Program-made: the position numbers and the translations under genes
The notes under the pieces: model-generated
What the model saw: the letters and a program-made list of their open reading frames with translations, nothing else
The model's database searches: none
Told to the model about the DNA's origin: nothing
In this document: in pieces, positions 1-12,387 of the stretch
How the letters are laid out: the number at the start of each line of letters is the position of its first letter
How positions within the stretch are numbered: the first letter of the stretch is position 1
DNA from: Thelonectria olida
Taxonomy: Eukaryota; Ascomycota; Sordariomycetes; Hypocreales; Nectriaceae
Length of the DNA stretch: 64,000 bases
Assembly: GCA_020736575.1 (NCBI GenBank)
Contig: JAGPYM010000003.1
Span: 3,001,737-3,065,736, forward strand
Direction: 5' to 3'

Positions 1-966
1 GGTGAGTACTTGACCTATAAAAGATACAAAGACGGTCACAAAAGACATTTCGACTGTTTTTGCGAGAAGCGCGGCGAGAGTCGTGGCTGTTGACGGTAAC
101 AGCCCATGTCGAGACGAGATCTGCTTGCCCCATCTTGGCTGGAGGATGGCAGTCACCAGCCATATGCCACTCAGGAGGGTTGAATACAAGGATAATACGT
201 AGATAGTAATGGAGAGCCAGCTGGTTCTCTTTTGGTGAATATCTTTGTTGGACCAGCACTGGCTGGGAGGTTCGCGGAACTTGGTGTAAAAGGCTTCGTC
301 GTCGAACTCGTCGTCGTCATCAGGCAATTCGCCTCTGGGATCGAGATGATCAAGCCCGCTGTTTGAGCTCATACCGGGAGAGTTCTGGGCGATGATGGGC
401 GCGGTCTTAATATTTCTTGATGCGCCATTGGAATCTGCCTCAGCAACGACGCGGGCTGAGACGGGCATGGAGGGGGTCCAATTCGCGCCGCCATCTCGAG
501 GCAGGGATATGGCAGGAGCTCTCGCCATGTCCGGACTCAAGTAGTTCAAGGTACGGTAAGGAGGTGCTGCACCAGGAGACACGCCTGCCGTCATTGGCGA
601 ATCGATAGAGGCGGTGTCGATCAGCGCTGAGTATGAGTGCGGTGTAGCAGGCGGACTCGTCCTTACAGGAATATGAGCGGATGAGTTGCGCAAGACAGAA
701 ACACCAAATTCCCTCTCGTCTATGTCTGTCATTGACCTCAGACTCGAGGTGGGCGTAGCGCCTTGGTCAAAGCTGGAAAGTTCGTGATCGTTTTCGGATG
801 AGGGCATTCGCTGGTAACCGCTGTTGCTGCGGAAGAGGCCGCGGGAGAAGGACGTGGCGGTAGCGGCCGAGTTGGAATGGGAAAGGGCTGAGACAGAATC
901 GTGCTGTTTGTTGTCTGGGGCAGACGAGGAGGAGTTGTGTGAGTGGTTTCCTAATGATTCGGCCAT
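1..966 (-). CDS. Membrane protein, N-terminal part only (cut by window edge)
   Basis: The frame opens at an ATG at 966 and stays open for 322 codons to base 1, so the rest of the gene lies outside the window. Residues 1 to about 240 are rich in Ser, Pro and Asn, look disordered and are probably cytosolic, ending in an acidic stretch (ELPDDDDEFDDEAF). Then follow a hydrophobic segment near residues 250-270 (ITIYVLSLYSTLLSGIWLV) and a second near residues 290-320, a polytopic pattern. The layout resembles large fungal-specific membrane proteins of unknown role, but I do not recognise the family. No intron is needed in the visible part. The start is the first ATG of the frame and is followed by a typical low-complexity N-terminus. 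Confidence 0.65.
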   Translation of the reverse strand, partial: MAESLGNHSHNSSSSAPDNKQHDSVSALSHSNSAATATSFSRGLFRSNSGYQRMPSSENDHELSSFDQGATPTSSLRSMTDIDEREFGVSVLRNSSAHIPVRTSPPATPHSYSALIDTASIDSPMTAGVSPGAAPPYRTLNYLSPDMARAPAISLPRDGGANWTPSMPVSARVVAEADSNGASRNIKTAPIIAQNSPGMSSNSGLDHLDPRGELPDDDDEFDDEAFYTKFREPPSQCWSNKDIHQKRTSWLSITIYVLSLYSTLLSGIWLVTAILQPRWGKQISSRHGLLPSTATTLAALLAKTVEMSFVTVFVSFIGQVLT

Positions 967-2656
967 GGTGTCTGTGTCTGGGTGAGGCGAGTTAGGCCGT
1001 GGTGTCAGGGCTTGGGAGATGGTTGCAGGCTAGGGCAACGGCCCCATGACACGCAAATGCACCTTTAGATTCAAGGTGTTGAAGAGCAAAGTGAAGGTGT
1101 GGACGTAATTGAGGCCAGATGTTTCCAGAGTCGACGGACGTTGAATGAAGCTGATGGGTGATTCACCCTGCAGTCGAATTCGATAACTAGATCCAGTGAT
1201 AGTCTAACAAATAGCAGCAGCAAGCACAACAAACCACGAAGGGGAGAATTCAAAGGGAACAAAAGAAAGAGTAGAAATGAAGAAGAATAAGAGGGGGAGG
1301 GGGAGGAGGAATTATTTTTAACAGTGACGCTGATCAGCGAGGAAGGATGGAAAGAGCTACTGAGAGTGGGCCGGCGAGCAACTCAACTCATGATGGACAA
1401 GGCTTAGACAACGGACAAGGGCTATGGAGGGCTCCTTATGATCCCCGGGAGCTCTTGCGCGGTAGTAAGCAAGCAAGTAAGTAAGTAAAAGGCAACCTCC
1501 GGATTTCATCATGGACAGGGACCAGGAGTCCCCCTGCTGCGGCAATAAGGCTGAGCTCTATGTAATAAAGCACAGCGCGGTGGCACATGGACTGATGTCT
1601 TTTCTGCTCACTAACCAATTAGCGGATTGTGGCTGAGACAAGGCCGATCTACTAACTAGGAGTTGTATTATCTGTATTATATCTGGCCACACACAAAATA
1701 GCTTCTGTATCTATCCAATCTGAAGCGTTTCATGCTACTTTGCTTTGCTCTCGACGACGCTGAGGATGGATGATCTTCTCACATGTCCTCTCAGAGACAC
1801 TCTGCTTCATACCATGACACAATCCTTCAGTCATCTCACTCGTCTCTCCCTCCTTCGCCTTTCACTTGTCATCTTTCGGTGGAACCCTCTTCCTTTCGCT
1901 GACACGTCCGTCCGCTCCCTCCGTCTCCATCTCACCATCCCCACAACAGCCTTGACATACCAGCCTCCCCTTGCCCTGTCTGTACGTTGACTGCTGTTGG
2001 TATCCGTTCTGTTGGTGCATTTCTCTTTTCGTGGATCCATTTGACAATGAAAGACTGTTGAGTATTTGTCTCTCAATCTGTCCGCAGACAACAGCTACAC
2101 ACCGCACTTTAGTATCTATCACTTCATCACCAAGCCACTCACTCCATCATGGTTCATATTATTTTTATCCACCTTCATCACTCAGCAAAATCCTATTTAT
2201 GGCCTCCCTAGGGGCCTTACCCCCGCCGAGTGAGTAAGCTTGCCCATCAAGACTAGGAAAGCTCGGCCCAGCAGCGCCTCATCCGTCCGAGGCTGAGCCA
2301 CCTCAAACCCTCAAACATCCCAGCACATTAAGTATTTCCATCCGGGTTTGAGGTCTAGGTAGTCTACTCGTCGACAGGAATCGTCATAGTTAAATCCTGA
2401 TAGGCCATGCGTATCAAAAGATCCTCGCTCCACACACATCGCAACATCATCTAAATCCCAGACAAAGCATAACACGCGTAGGGGTGAAGATGAGAGAACC
2501 AAACTCCATACCGATAACCGTATTCATTATTCATAACCATACTATGTAGCAAACTAGACTACCTTAGGTGAGAGAGGCGTTTCGACCGATGCATCCTCCA
2601 TCCATCCAACCGAAGTTCATTCTGTTTCCGTTACCATTCCAGAAAGCCCGCTCCAC
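967..2656. other. Intergenic, no gene seen
   Basis: This stretch lies between the 5' end of the membrane-protein gene and the 3' end of the calpain gene. The part near 967-1300 is probably promoter and 5' leader, with purine-rich tracts around 1260-1315. Short open frames on both strands show no protein-like composition, and I see no RNA gene. Confidence 0.5.
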
Positions 2657-5600
2657 TCAAGCAGATACTGGCTTGCGACCATCTCCCATGATGCTCTTCT
2701 TTCGGTCGGCGACTTCTCCCTGCAACGTCGCATCCTTGGCACTGTCGTCGACATCTAGGCCCTTGGTGTTACACTCTTCTGCGTCTTTGTTGTCGTCCTC
2801 GTCCTCGCTGTCACTCTCGTCCTCATCCTCGTCAAAGTGGATGGGGCGAATCGCCTTGAGCTTCACAGCCTCCTCGTGGTTGTCCTCGTCACTGACCTTG
2901 TGGTACACGCGTAGGCCAACGACCACGACAGCGTTCCAGGGATCCTTCTCGAACTCGTCTGGCTCTTCCTCCTCCGGAGCGTCGGGAGCCGGGGGGTACC
3001 AGGTCGGAGAACGGCGCTGACTGCAATTTCAACCTCGCGGTCAGAGAGGTCGGAGAGTGCGCCGACGCTGCTAATGTCATCGTCATCGTCCTCCTCCTCC
3101 TCTTCTTCCTCCTTCTCCTTCTTCTCTTCTTCGGGAGTCTCCTCCTTAGCTTCGTCCTCGGACTCGGCATCTTCGTCTGCTGGACCATCAGAACTTGGTT
3201 CCTTGACTTCTTCAACCTTGTCCTCGGATTCTTCGGCCTGCTTCTCAGTCTCTTCAACCTTCTCCTTGCGCTCTTCGGGCGCTTCCTTGACGTCTTCAGA
3301 CTTCTTCTCCTCAGGGGTTTCAGCCTTCTCCTCGGCAACTTCGGCCTTGTCCTTGGAGGAAGAGTCAGAGTCGTTGGCATCGGCCGGTTCATCATCATCG
3401 ACATTAGACTGGGGAGTTAGAGGAGCCTCCTCAATCTTAATAGTTGGCTTTCCATCATCCTCGCTGGAAGTGGACTCTGCTGCCTCTTCCGTCTCCTTGT
3501 TCTCTTTGTCGCCCTTCTCCTCTTCAGCCTTCTTGGCTTCTTCGGCAGCTTTAGCAGCAGCCTTTTCCGCCTCAACCGCTGCCTTGCGGGCCTTCTTCTC
3601 GGCCAACTTGGCCTTGCGCTTCTCCTTTTTCCTCTCGGCCTTTCTCAATGCTCGCTGGTACTGCTTGGTGGCGAGGTAGTGAGTTTCCTCTCGCTCTTTG
3701 AGGATCCTCTTTCTGACTTTGCCCCTCGCCTTTTCTTTGAGCTTCTTCTCGTGCGCCTTTTTGGCGCTCTTCTCCTCGGGGGTCTCAATGACTCTACCCC
3801 TGCTGTGGGCAAGGTCATAGGCTAAGCCGATTCGAATGAGCTTGTCACGGCGTTCCTTGGCATTCTTTCGGACAACCTCTTCGATGGGCAGGTAACTATC
3901 ATACCGAGTAGCATCGACCTTGATGCGAACCTCGTAATCGCCGGCTTCCAAATCGAGCTCGACATTGACGGATCGTGTCATGCGCAAAGGCGTCGAAGAA
4001 CGAACAAGGTAGTCCTCATGACCAGCCTTGTGAACTCGGAAGCGGAGGTTGAAGATGTACTGGCCTTGGAGACCACGGAAGTAGCGATCATCAAGCTGGG
4101 ACAGAACAATGACAACAGGCCCAGACTTGGCGATGCTGAAGGCAAAGTGAGTGTCGTGGTAGTCAAGGGTCCAAGGGACATCCAGGGTGGTCCAAGTCTG
4201 AGAGACACGCCATTCAGGGCCAAACAGACGAGTTCGCTCAAAGGCCTGGTACTTGCGAAGGAGATCTTTGTATGATATCCAGAAATCTCCATCATCGCCG
4301 AAGCGATGTCCAAGCTTGGTGAGCCACTCGGGTGTCCACTCCTTCGAGCCGTCGCCTAGAAGGTGAGATATCAGCAAACGAGGAACATGGGTCGACCGGC
4401 AGGACGGGGTATGACTTACTCCAAGGACCCTTCCATTCATGCTTTCCCCAAGGGTTCTTGAGGCGAAGGAGACGTTGGCCATCGATTTCAACGGCCTTTT
4501 GGATGGAATAAGCGTGCAGCTCGACAATGCCCTTTCGCTCTCCCCAACCATTGCCCCAGATGCCGGTGCTGCAGTCAAAGAGAAATTCTTCATTGACCTT
4601 CATCAATTCTTCTTTCCAGAAGTATTCCTACAACCTGTTAGTGTTTATCTCAACCGATTTTCGCCCAAGGGCCGTCCACTGCTACTCACCTTGTCGAGGA
4701 TGTCCGTGGTCCAGAGCTCCGAGGTGACACCTCCAGTGAGGTCCTCCATGCCTTCACCACCGAAGCCGCCTTCAATGCACGAGTAATCTCCATGGGATTT
4801 TGCGTATGCCTTTTCGAGCAGCGGCAACCAGGTTTCCTGCGGATGCGCACACTGAGCGAAGTACAAAGCGCTGCTGTTGGACTGGTAGACCTTGCGATAG
4901 GCCTCGTCCGAGTTGGTGCGCTCAACATCATCAAACAGGATCCTGTCGAAGAACCCTTCGTCGTAATCAGGCTTAATTAGATAAAGGAAGTCGTCTACTA
5001 GCTCCGAGATCCATTCTCCGTCTCTGTAGAAGACGAAACCGTAGACACCGACAGCTTCATCTCGAGCCACACAGAGCTTCTCAATGAGGCCCTTCTTGTT
5101 GCTGAGAGTGCACAGAGCAGACATCAACCAGCAGTCTCCATCACGGCCCTGCCTGACATCGTTCGCAGTGGGACCGTCAATGTAAAACTTGGGGTCGTCA
5201 AAGATCTCGTCGACTCTCTTGACGCTCTGAGGCCACATGTCAGTGCCGGGAGTCTCGCCATCCTTGACGTGGCAAAGAGACTGGAGGCAATCGCGGATGT
5301 CGAGCTTCAGATCCGTCTCAATGTCGAAGTGAGGGTCTCGGTACTTCTTGTTGATGCGGCGGCACTCCTTGACGATCTTTTCGACCTTTGCACGGCACAT
5401 AGCCGCAGCTTCATCGTAAGAGGCCTGAGTGTTTTTCGCTTCGACTTTCTTGTTCTTTTGTGCGACGATGTCGGCGTAGGTGCTGGCGGGGATGACGGTG
5501 GTGACTGTTTGGCATCAGTATGCAAGTAGACTGAGGGTATGTTTGGAAGGGGGACGGGGTAAATTACCCTTGCCAGGCTTCTTGGTGGTGAACTTGGTCC

Positions 5601-5856
5601 AAAACTCATCAATGATCTCCTGAGGAGTCTGCTTGATGCGCTTGGCCGCCTTGTCCATGTCTGCCGCAGGTGTCTCAACTGGCGGAGGAGGAGGGGCATC
5701 GGAGGCGTTGTCGCAGCCGTTCATGTTGGCTTGGGCGGCGGCAGCAGCGCGATGAGGTTGACGGAGGCCTGACTTGGCTGCGGATTGTACCTGCCTCTTG
5801 GTGGTATTCACACCTTCCTGATTGAAGGCGACGCCAAAGCTGGAGTTGCGAGGCAT
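2657..5856 (-). CDS. Calpain-family (C2) cysteine protease with a frame break near the C-terminus
   Basis: Exons: 5856-5568, 5504-4690, 4627-4420 and 4355-2657, with 62-64 bp introns that fit in phase. The catalytic triad is visible: Cys221 in GRDGDCWLMSAL, His406 in IVELHAYS and Asn426 in LKNPWG. A beta-sandwich-like domain III follows, then a lysine/alanine-rich coiled coil and a long Glu/Asp/Ser-rich tail. The true C-terminus (DEFEKDPWNAVVVVGLRVYH onward, ending at 2657) is in another frame from the tail. One extra base at the G6 run 2991-2996 would join them into about 1003 residues; read as given, the frame runs into unlikely sequence and stops at 2863. A 50 bp GTCAGC..GAG intron nearby would also fix the phase, but its splice sites are weak. 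The start is the ATG at 5856. The family cleaves proteins at limited sites in the cytosol; its substrate in fungi is unknown. Confidence 0.85.
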
Positions 5857-7202
5857 CAATGACAATGGTGGGAATGGAAGAGGCACAGGGGGATAGAATT
5901 AGAGGAAATCAACGGCATCCTTCTCACGTCTGGGGCTGACCGACACCTTTTAAACAAAACTCCAAGCTCCAGCTCAGCTCCTCCTCCAGCTTCCAAGCTA
6001 CTAGCGAGGTCCTAGTACCCAACAGGGTATTCGTACGAAGTACTCCTGGGACTTCTGAGCTTCTCATGCATGTAAGCCTCGCGCCGTGCCACCTCATCCA
6101 CCCGTGATGCGCCAACCTCCACGATTCCCTCCGAAATCAGAGGGCTGAAGAGCGCCCAGCCACGGGTGCTTCACTAGTCAAACACCGTGTTAATGCCCTC
6201 CATACGAGCGCCACAACCTTTCCTCGCAATGAGCGTACGTCGTCCTCCTTTTTCAATTGTCCTTCCAATTCCAAGGACGCCGAGCGCAGCGAACCTCGTC
6301 TTAACCACCAACCGAGAGGGTGAAGACGAAGCACAAGGCTACAACGGCCCCCAAACCCCCTCATCCATGGTGGGAAACATGTCCGGGGCCCCTGCAACTG
6401 CGAGCGTCAGCCCACGACCAACTTTCGGTTGGCCCACTTGCTTTTCCCGCCACTCGTAGGGCTGGGCGCCTCAGCCCTGTTGGTATTCGTACAGCGATCC
6501 AGTCAAAGCTCTGCATATGAGGACTTCTGTCGTTTTGAATAAGAACTTAGGTAGTTTGTTGGTGTGACGGCAGGGGGGCTTCGTATTGCTGGGACATGTT
6601 GGATGTGCTTGGCAAAGGAGCCATGAAACATCAGCCATGTCGCGGCAATGTGATATCCCACCTCATACACACAGGAACGAGTTGGTTGGTGAAGCAGCAC
6701 CGATACCTGCTCTTCAACGCCGTCTCGCTCGTTCTAAGCGCTGAGCGAGACAATGAGCCAACTTGGGTGTCTGCTGCATGTACCGGACAACTACCTTGGC
6801 TTACGTACGACGTCGATGTTCGCATTACCATCTGTTACCCATTCACCCCAGGCTTCATGCTGACCACGTCTCACGCTGTACGTACCCCCAACCAGCCATA
6901 AGCCCATTCACAAGTGCAAACCTACAATACCGCCTTTGCTAAACCGGCCTGTCATATCATTCACGCCGCCGGGGGTTCCGTCTACGCAGAACTACATGGG
7001 GAGGAGGCTTGGCTCATCCTACGCCTGAACTTACTCCTTGTGTTTTCCATGTCCATACACCATACGCCGTTTTCCAAATAGATCCCAATGTCTCCGAATA
7101 GACATGCGCCCATAAAATAAACCCACCGTGACCATGAGCAATCCCGTCCCTTTCCGCTTGGTGAACCGATATTTCCCCTTTTTCTTCGTCTTCAACCTCA
7201 TC

Positions 7203-7224
7203 ATCTCATCTCATCTCATCTCAT
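7203..7224. repeat. (TCTCA)n microsatellite
   Basis: About four perfect copies of the pentamer TCTCA lie in pyrimidine-rich intergenic DNA. Confidence 0.85.
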
Positions 7225-7458
7225 CGTCATGCGCCGTCGAGAGCATCTTTTTCTTTTGTGAATCAATTCATTTACAGCTCTGCCCATTGCATCATCCGCG
7301 CCTGTCCACACTTCAGCTCCCTCCGGCCCAGCAACCACAACAACCACCCCAAAGACGAGAGCCTCCAACGCTCCAAGCTCTCTCTTCTTCTCCTTACTTG
7401 TCATTTTCTTCTTCTCTCTCGTCCCCTTGTCTCTGTTGCAGTTCTTTGAGACGTCCTC

Positions 7459-7489
7459 CACACCACCACCACCACCACCACCACCGCCA
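7459..7489. repeat. (CAC)n microsatellite
   Basis: About nine CAC/ACC triplets in a row, interrupted once by a CCG near the end. The region is intergenic; the proline or histidine runs it would encode belong to no supported gene. Confidence 0.85.
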
Positions 7490-8478
7490 CCTCACGGCCC
7501 CCAAATGTGGCTGCACTTGCGTGGCAGCCACAGTCGCGGATGCGGGAGATTTATGTTGTCCCTAGGAAACCAGGACAAGAAATCATCTCCGCTGCCGACG
7601 ATCAATCCGTCCTTCAGCCCACCACTTCTCACGCATGTGTCCACTGATCGTTGCCGCTGGGCGGCACAAGTTTCTGCGAGGCTCACCCATTTGTCCGCAG
7701 CCAGGCGGCAAAAAACTTCTTCTCTGGTTGAAGCCTGCATCTCAGCGCATTATCCAAAGCTCAACAACACTATCAGCCTCGCGGGGTATATCCATCGCAC
7801 GTTGCCGTAAAATTCTCCAGTCGTTAAGAGCCACGTGACAGCGTCTGTCGTTCAAAACGTAGTAGTAGTCCTTGGGTGAATGATCCAAAGTTCCTTCTCA
7901 AGGAAAGGTGTCATGATGCGGAGGAACCGCCAAGAGACCCCGTAGTAACCAAGGATCCGCACAAACAAGTCTAGGTTAAAAGAGAAATAAAAGAAAAAGG
8001 AAATATTGTTGGTAGATGTCTTCTCCTGCTTCGCCGTTCCGCATGCCGTTGTCATCACACGCAAGGCTCTCAAAAAATTGAGGGCTGAGTCTTGCGAGAG
8101 GGCAGCCCGTCACCATCGTCGTTGATGCGTTCCTCAACGATGAGACTCTTGGCGTTCCAGGTCAAAGAAAGAGGTGAAAGATGAATCGAGACGGGCCGAG
8201 GACGCCGTGCAAAGCCGATACCAGGGAAATGGGGGGGCAATTGCATGATTCGGAACAAAATAAACGTGAACTTGAATAAGGAAAAAGTATGACTGTAAAG
8301 GTCGAGTTGGAATATGTTCACGTGTCGGCATCAAAAAAGAAAACTCAATCTCGAACAGGCAAGAAACACACGTCTTGTAGCCGCCTCAGATCATCCCCCG
8401 CATCAGGGGTTCCGATCTCGTCGGCGCCGTCCAAGTCGATCCGGGGGGCCGACTCGGACGGAAAGTCGTTGATGCCTT

Positions 8479-9320
8479 CTAAGCCACTGGGGCGATGGGA
8501 GCAACGGCAGGGGCGGGCACGTTGCTGATATCAACCACCTCAGGAGGGATCTCGGGAGCAGCGTTCTTCTGGGGGCAGTCTCGAGAGATGTGGCCGGCCT
8601 CACCACACTGGTAGCAGGTCTTGCCAGCAGTGTTTAGGGGACCGCCGTTGGGGGCGGTGCAGTCGCGAGAAATGTGACCCAGCTTGCCGCAGGCATAGCA
8701 CTTCATAGCCTGCGCCTGGCAGTCACGGGCAAAATGGTTGGGACCACCGCACTTGTAGCAGGTGGCGGGACGGGGACCACCGCCAAAGCCACCTCGGCCG
8801 TAGCCGCCGGCAAAACCGCCGCGGCCCATGGGGGCGCCACGGCCCATAGCAGGACCGACAGGGTTGGGGCAAGCACGCTGTAAAAGAAGTGTCAGTCAAC
8901 GGATTCTTGTTGTAGGGGTCGTGGGGTCTGAAGATACAGCAAGGTGGCCCGGCTGACCACAGTTATAGCAGCGGCCGCTGGTGCCAGTGCCGCTCAAACG
9001 GAGGGTAGGGCAGTCAGCTTGAACGTGGCCAAGGCCCTGGCAGTGATAGCACTGCTTAGCCTCGGTAGTACGGGGAAGAGGGCAGCCGTTAGACTCGTGT
9101 CCTGTTCACGGAGACATTAGTTATGGCGAAGGAGGAAACAATGCTAGGATAGGCCATACCGGGCTGCTTGCCTGTCAATGAAGGATTAGTATTGATGCAT
9201 CCATGTTCAGAGGATAGATAACTTACAGTTGTAGCAGAGGCGCTCAGCAGAAGAGCAGACCTCGGCGTAGTGGCCAACGTTGCCACACTTGTAGCAAGCA
9301 CGACGAGAGAGGGAAGACAT
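8479..9320 (-). CDS. gis2: Seven CCHC zinc-knuckle nucleic-acid-binding protein (GIS2/Byr3/CNBP)
   Basis: Exons: 9320-9227, 9171-9160, 9101-8938 and 8877-8479, giving 222 residues. Seven CX2CX4HX4C knuckles are present, beginning CYKCGNVGHYAEVC and ending CYQCGEAGHISRDC, with a Gly/Arg-rich linker (GRGGFAGGYGRGGFGGG) between knuckles 4 and 5. This is the layout of yeast Gis2 and animal CNBP, cytosolic single-stranded RNA/DNA-binding proteins linked to translation and stress granules. The second exon is only 12 nt and lies inside knuckle 2; it is needed to keep that knuckle intact. Introns are 55, 58 and 60 bp. The start MSSLSRRACYKC places the first knuckle directly at the N-terminus, as usual in the family. 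Confidence 0.95.
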
Positions 9321-12300
9321 GATAGGGTTGGAGTCTAGACATTGCATCCGTTAGTACAAGCGTCTGTGTCGGTTGTATCGCCGTAATTGATGACTGAGTG
9401 TCCTCCCGCCCGGTCCGCCCAGTTTGCTGCGCTCAATCTGTTACATTATCCTGGGTTGGGAGATGTTGTTGGATTTGGCGCAAAGGGGCGCATTGGAGTC
9501 TGGCTTAGGAGGTGCGCAATTGACTCCAGTTGTTGTTGCCAAGGGTCTCGTTGAATGCGACAATGAGTCGCAACGCTTCATGACCTTCTCAGAGCCAAGA
9601 GGAAAATTGCGCGCTCATGTCAACAAGTTGGGTCCATAGATACAGCTTGGGCCATCTTTATGACTAGAGCGCATCAAAAGACATGATCTGAACGCTTGTG
9701 GTCGGGGCATGCTGCGTATCGATCGAGGGGAAATCGCGGCGACATCCGGCAGCGACCCCGCACCACATGTTGGAACGGAGAACGATGGCAGACTAAAGCT
9801 GCAGGTCGAGTGTCGCTCGGTCGATAAAATCGTGATGTGATGCAGGTAGATTCTGCATTTCGGACGTTGCACCGGGAATTCGGGTCGCACACGGAGGCCA
9901 AGACGGAGCCGGGGCAGGTCGATGATCGGACGAGCCGTAGGATGAAGCAGATGGTGAGATTCGGGAACCAGTAAAGTTCATGTCACAGAACTCGGCGTTG
10001 CGAAGCGATCCCAGAATACTCGGAGCGCATGCGATTATCGGCCAGGTGAGGTCGTTGATATGGCGGAAGAACCCAGAGTCGAAGGGCAGAAATAGCGGGT
10101 GGGCGGATGAGGGGTGAAGGGAAGTTCCAACAAACGACGAGCACACAAAACAGTTTCTACGTACCTGTTTAAAATTGGAAAATGCTTGAGGGTAAAGTGG
10201 GAGAAATCGTGTCCAAGACAACAAGGGAAGTCGAAGTATAAATATCGTGAACTTTGAGCAGGGAGGAGTATCACCAGCTTTCCGGATCAATTTCTTTCCA
10301 AGAGGCAATAGAAAAATTTTCGCGCGAAGAAAGAGAAATGAGGAGAGAAGCGAAGGGGGAAGAGGAATGAGGGATACAACCACTTGTGTGGGGAGGCCAG
10401 AGAGGGGGGGACTGGCCAACCCGTTGGGCTGCTAAATGCTGCGGCGTCGCGCGCCTTCCTACTTTCTGCTCTCGCCTCCGCTGGGGAAAACGGGTGTCGT
10501 GCGGCGACGTTTGTGTGCGTTGTGGTGTGCGGGCAGCGGATGTGTGGATGTGGGCAGGTGCGGTGGGGTGGGTATCGCAGGCGAGTGGTTCTTTCCAACC
10601 AACTGGACTGGTCGAGGTCTGGAAGCAATCGATCATGACTGGCGCTTGGTACAATGGCGATGGAGACGCCGACGGACCATGCAACTGGGGACAAGCTGGG
10701 GCCTGGGGGCATGCCACTCACGAAACCGCATTGGACGCCAGATGAGCAGTGGCATTGTCACTTGGTGTGGACCAAAAACGAGCTTCGAGTCACTGACGGG
10801 GTAAGGGCACGCGGCCGAACGGCGGAAAGGGCCATATCGAGATGTCTCAAGAGGCAATTAAGTAAGGTATTGTTTGGAACAACCCAGTTAAGGCCAGAGG
10901 GGATGTTCAAAGGCTCACCAAAGGAGGCAAGGAATCTCGTAGAAAAAGATCACCTGCTGACCCATGATAGGTAATTTACAAGGCATGCCTTCCTCTTGAC
11001 AAATTCACTCGTCTTAGTTAATAACTTAAACTATTGGCGGCCTTTCCTTGCCTGGCTTGTTTGGATCTGGTGCCTGACCCAAACCGGCAACTCGCACCCA
11101 GCTCAACGTTGCCCTCGCCATGGCCCATTTCGCTGTTGGATCAAACCTCAGAAGAAACGGCGGATGGGCACGTGCAATCGATTCATTATGGTGATGCTGC
11201 ACGACTCTCAGCATGATGGCCTCTCCGTCCAAGCGGAGCGCTCGATAAGACAGGCAGGAGACCCCTTTTCGGCACGTGTCAGATCAACTTTCCGGTCATT
11301 GTAAATTGCGCGTTATACTAACGACCTCACTTATACGCCGTGCTATCGTTCCACTCTCAAACACTACGAATCCCCTCATTTTTCACACTTCGCCGATCAG
11401 CCATCTCATATCCAATACCGGACTCTTGGTGGTGTCTTCCCGGCCAAACTGCCTAAATAATCATGATCATCGATTTATCCTCCTTCAAGCGATAATACCC
11501 GGCCAGCCGACTTGCCGCCTGGGCACTTGTCTCGTCAGAAGAACCGCGTGATCATTCAAACATGCCGCGTTGCCCCCATGTATGTCGAAGCTGGGCCCTC
11601 CCGTAACATACTATCATTCAACCAGCAAAGATGGGCCGCGTGTGTGCCATTGTGGAATCCGGTCTGCTCGGATCGGACCAGAAGCAACAGAATCTCACCG
11701 ACAGACTGACTGACATGTGTCTCTTCTTTCGTCCGATCCATGCGACAGGGCCGCCGATATCAAGCAGGGCAAACTCGGCGCAGTCTTCACCTGCAACATT
11801 TGCTAAGATCACTGCTGATACGACCTCTTCGGCCCGCTAACTTGTCGAGAAACGTGCCTGATCGTTCCACAGGTGAGGCGGGACCCCGTGTTGATTCTGT
11901 CCTGATCTACCTGGGTACAAAGACGACAAAATGTTATCGTCAAAAATATTGTTGCCATTACCAAGATAATTGATAACTATAAGCTAGGTCGGCAATCAGG
12001 TCAAGGTAATGGGCTCCAAAGCAAGCTGAGAGCAGGTTCGGAAGCTCCCCTTTGTTGGAGTTTAGGGTTGCCCAGCCGAGGCTACCTATCACCCACACCA
12101 TCTCAAAATTGCATTGGCTCTGTGAGGATTCGTGCGCAAAGCTCCCCATTGACGTAACCTATCAGCCCTTCTTCGACCAATTCCAGCCCGATTATCCACG
12201 CTTGTTGAACCCGATAACGCATTCCTATGGTATAAGACCCCCTGCCTGCAAAACGCCGTGCTCTTGTTGCTTCGCCAAAAACCGATCCACCTAGCCAACC

Positions 12301-12387
12301 TCAGCGTCCAGCGCATGATATCTGAGCGGCCATTCTCTCCTGTGCTACAGATGAACCCTGTTGATCCAGTATTACTTGGCTTAGGGT
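9321..12387. other. Intergenic, no gene supported
   Basis: About 3 kb lies upstream of the GIS2-like gene and downstream of the two-TM gene. Several frames of 60-208 codons overlap on both strands around 9600-10800, but none has splice-consistent extensions or a recognisable domain. The part next to 9321 is likely the GIS2 promoter and leader. I see no RNA gene or mobile element. Confidence 0.45.

Larger units (their letters stand above)
5857..8478. other. Intergenic, no gene seen
   Basis: This stretch runs from upstream of the calpain gene to the 3' side of the GIS2-like gene. It holds simple repeats at about 7203-7224 and 7459-7489 and pyrimidine-rich tracts. Open frames are short and low in complexity on both strands. 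I see no RNA gene or transposon. Confidence 0.5.

Noticed and set aside
3074..3679. Plus-strand Ser-rich frame of 201 codons
   Set aside because: It is antisense to the Glu/Asp/Lys-rich tail of the calpain gene; the Ser runs are the complement of acidic codons.
7197..7490. Short repeats considered as a CRISPR-like array
   Set aside because: They are simple microsatellites without spacers, in a eukaryotic genome.
9793..10419. Minus-strand frame of 208 codons upstream of the GIS2-like gene
   Set aside because: No domain, no splice-consistent neighbours, and other frames of similar length overlap it on both strands; more likely chance in GC-rich leader DNA.
10247..10804. Several overlapping frames of 80-148 codons
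   Set aside because: All three plus frames and two minus frames are open together, which shows a lack of stop codons, not coding.
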